Below, piece by piece: positions 62,755 to 64,000 of a stretch of 64,000 nucleotides of DNA. The DNA comes from Fundidesulfovibrio soli (GTDB lineage Bacteria; Desulfobacterota; Desulfovibrionia; Desulfovibrionales; Desulfovibrionaceae): positions 682,001 to 746,000 of the forward strand of contig NZ_JAKZKW010000001.1 in NCBI RefSeq assembly GCF_022808695.1, in the 5' to 3' direction. The notes under the pieces are model-generated. The model was not told the DNA's origin. It searched no databases and saw nothing but the letters and a program-made list of their open reading frames with translations. The translations under genes were made by a program, and so were the position numbers. Numbering within the stretch: the first letter of the stretch is position 1; each line of letters opens with the position of its first letter.

Positions 62755-63411
62755 ATGAAAGTATCCGTGGTTCGCAACGTCCTGGAGGCCAACGAGCGCC
62801 TGGCGCAGGAGCTCAAGGAAGTTTTCGCCCAGCGCGGCATCCTGGCGCTGAACCTGATGAGCTCCCCCGGCGCGGGCAAGACCAGCCTGCTGGAGCGCAC
62901 CCTCGCCGACCTGCGCGACGAATTCAAGATGGCGGTCATCGAGGGCGACCTGCAGACCGACAACGACGCCCGCCGCGTGGCCGCCACCGGGGCCCAGGCC
63001 GTGCAGATCAACACCGAGGGCGGCTGCCACCTGAACGCCTCCATGATCCTGGAGGCGCTCAAGCAGATCGACATGGAAGGGCTGGACATCCTGTTCATCG
63101 AGAACGTGGGCAACCTGGTCTGCCCGGCCGAGTTCGACGTGGGCGAGGACTACAAGGTCACCCTGCTCTCCGTGACCGAGGGCGACGACAAGCCCGAGAA
63201 GTACCCGCTCATGTTCAACCTGAGCACGGCCTCGGTGCTGAACAAGACCGACCTGCTGCCCTACGTGGACTTCAGCATGGAGAGCGCCATGAAGCACATG
63301 CGCGCCCTGAACAAGGACATCGAGATCTTCCCCACCTCCTGCCGCACGCGGGAAGGGCTGGACGCCTGGTACGACTGGCTGCGCAGCAAGCGGGCCGGGA
63401 AGAAGAAATAG
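62755..63411 (+). CDS. hypB: Hydrogenase maturation GTPase HypB
   Basis: 218 residues from the ATG at 62755, two bases after hypA. The P-loop is SSPGAGKTS (about residue 38), followed by EGDLQTDNDA (switch region), the nickel/zinc-binding GGCHLNA and the guanine-specificity NKTD (about 162). It hydrolyses GTP during nickel insertion into [NiFe] hydrogenase. The N-terminal CxxCGC nickel site and His-rich stretch of some HypB proteins are absent, as is common in shorter forms. Confidence 0.95.
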   Translation: MKVSVVRNVLEANERLAQELKEVFAQRGILALNLMSSPGAGKTSLLERTLADLRDEFKMAVIEGDLQTDNDARRVAATGAQAVQINTEGGCHLNASMILEALKQIDMEGLDILFIENVGNLVCPAEFDVGEDYKVTLLSVTEGDDKPEKYPLMFNLSTASVLNKTDLLPYVDFSMESAMKHMRALNKDIEIFPTSCRTREGLDAWYDWLRSKRAGKKK

Positions 63412-63439
63412 CCACGAGAAATTGCGAAGTGTTGCTTTA

Positions 63440-63470
63440 AGGGCGGGGGCGCGGGCCTCCGCCCTTTTTC
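63440..63470 (+). terminator. Intrinsic terminator after hypB
   Basis: AGGGCGG (63440-63446) pairs with CCGCCCT (63459-63465), followed by TTTTC. It is 28 bases after the hypB stop. Confidence 0.85.
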
Positions 63471-63592
63471 GTGGCGCGGGGGGCCGTGTCCCGTTTCCGG
63501 CATCGGCTGGCCCGTCCGCGACTGTACGCCCTCCCCTCCTTCGTGTTACAGGACGCCCCGTATCCTTACCCCGCACATCCCGGAGGTTCCCC

Positions 63593-64000
63593 ATGTCCGA
63601 CCTGTTCACCGGCATGACAATAGGCTCCCTCGCCGTCCCCAACCGCTTCGTGCGCTCCGCCACCTGGGAGGGCATGGCAGCTGACGACGGCTCCGTGACC
63701 CCGCGCCTGGCCCAGTACGTGGCCGACCTGGCGCGCGGCGAAGTGGGGCTCATCATCAGCGGCCACAGCTACGTCAGCCCGGAGGGCAAGGCCGGTCTCA
63801 AGCAGATGGGCATCCACGACGATTCCATGAACCAGGGCCTGGCCCTGCTGGCCGGCGCCGTGCACGAGGCCGGGGGGATCATCGCCCTGCAACTGGCCCA
63901 CGCCGGCTCCCAGGCCAACACGCAGCTCACCGGCCTGCCCGCCGTCGGCCCCAGCCCCATTCCCATGCCGGACGGCTCCACCTGCCGCGAGCTGGACCAC
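63593..64000 (+). CDS. Old yellow enzyme-type NADH:flavin oxidoreductase, N-terminal part
   Basis: 136 residues visible; the gene runs off the right edge of the window. ATG at 63593 is preceded by CGGAGG. The sequence LFTGMTIGSLAVPNRFVRSA, then WEGMAADDGSVTPRL, GLIISGHSYVSPEGK and LQLAHAGSQA is the start of the FMN-binding (beta/alpha)8 barrel of OYE-family oxidoreductases. These reduce alpha,beta-unsaturated carbonyl compounds or related substrates with NAD(P)H. The substrate is unknown, and active-site His/Asn residues lie beyond the window. Confidence 0.85.
   Translation, partial: MSDLFTGMTIGSLAVPNRFVRSATWEGMAADDGSVTPRLAQYVADLARGEVGLIISGHSYVSPEGKAGLKQMGIHDDSMNQGLALLAGAVHEAGGIIALQLAHAGSQANTQLTGLPAVGPSPIPMPDGSTCRELDH

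Overview
The window is a high-GC chromosome interrupted by a 46.7-kb, lower-GC, tRNA-targeted genomic island. The flanks (1-14,898 and 61,578-64,000) have strongly GC-biased third positions. They encode exopolysaccharide synthesis on the left and a DUF554 membrane protein, hypA, hypB and an old-yellow-enzyme-type oxidoreductase on the right. This fits a Desulfovibrio-like deltaproteobacterium, but that placement is inference from gene content and codon style, not from a marker gene.

Region 1 (1-14,493, all + strand, mostly overlapping starts and stops) is a Wzx/Wzy-type exopolysaccharide operon. It holds the end of a Wzz/GumC-like chain-length protein, a CpsD-like ATPase with an altered P-loop, a hexapeptide acyltransferase, an O-antigen polymerase/ligase, an acyltransferase-3 protein, a flippase, glycosyltransferases of several families, a radical SAM/SPASM enzyme, two exported proteins (one resembling an alpha-L-arabinofuranosidase) and a methyltransferase. 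A small XRE regulator follows.

Region 2 (14,899-61,577) is the island. A 58-bp direct repeat marks both ends. The right copy is the 3' two thirds of an intact tRNA-Leu(CAA) gene on the - strand; the left copy is an orphan. A tyrosine integrase and an overlapping excisionase-like gene sit beside the tRNA. Copies of AGGTGAGTCA near both ends look like integrase arm sites. I found no relaxase, conjugation, capsid or terminase genes. From left to right the island carries: (a) a replication-like block (15.3-20.3 kb) with a RepA-like ATPase, a primase/helicase-like ATPase, a duplicated 139-bp element before two small genes, and an AT-rich stretch flanked by TGGCAAGT iterons that looks like a replication origin; (b) an HD-domain hydrolase, a SEC-C protein and several unknown genes; (c) a tight + strand operon (25.2-30.2 kb) of a Ycf46-like AAA ATPase, DUF1257/Ycf35, DUF2997, DUF3150, a Cas4/RecB-like nuclease and a Sak4-like ATPase; (d) a nuclease-like plus metallo-beta-lactamase-fold pair (30.2-32.5 kb), followed directly by an intact IS256-family element with an 8-bp target duplication; (e) a block of AT-rich orphan genes (34.6-41.8 kb) between remnants of IS5-, IS1595- and IS21-type elements; (f) a two-gene Druantia type III-like defence locus (44.1-53.7 kb, - strand) abutting a truncated integrase; (g) transposase and nuclease remnants, a HEPN protein and a large orphan gene before the excision/integration module.

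The island therefore reads as an integrative element with its own replication and recombination functions and defence cargo, much reworked by insertion sequences. A phospholipase-D-type nuclease remnant and a small PWAILGISRK protein each occur twice (near 20-22 kb and 55-56 kb), which suggests that the present element arose by accretion of related elements.
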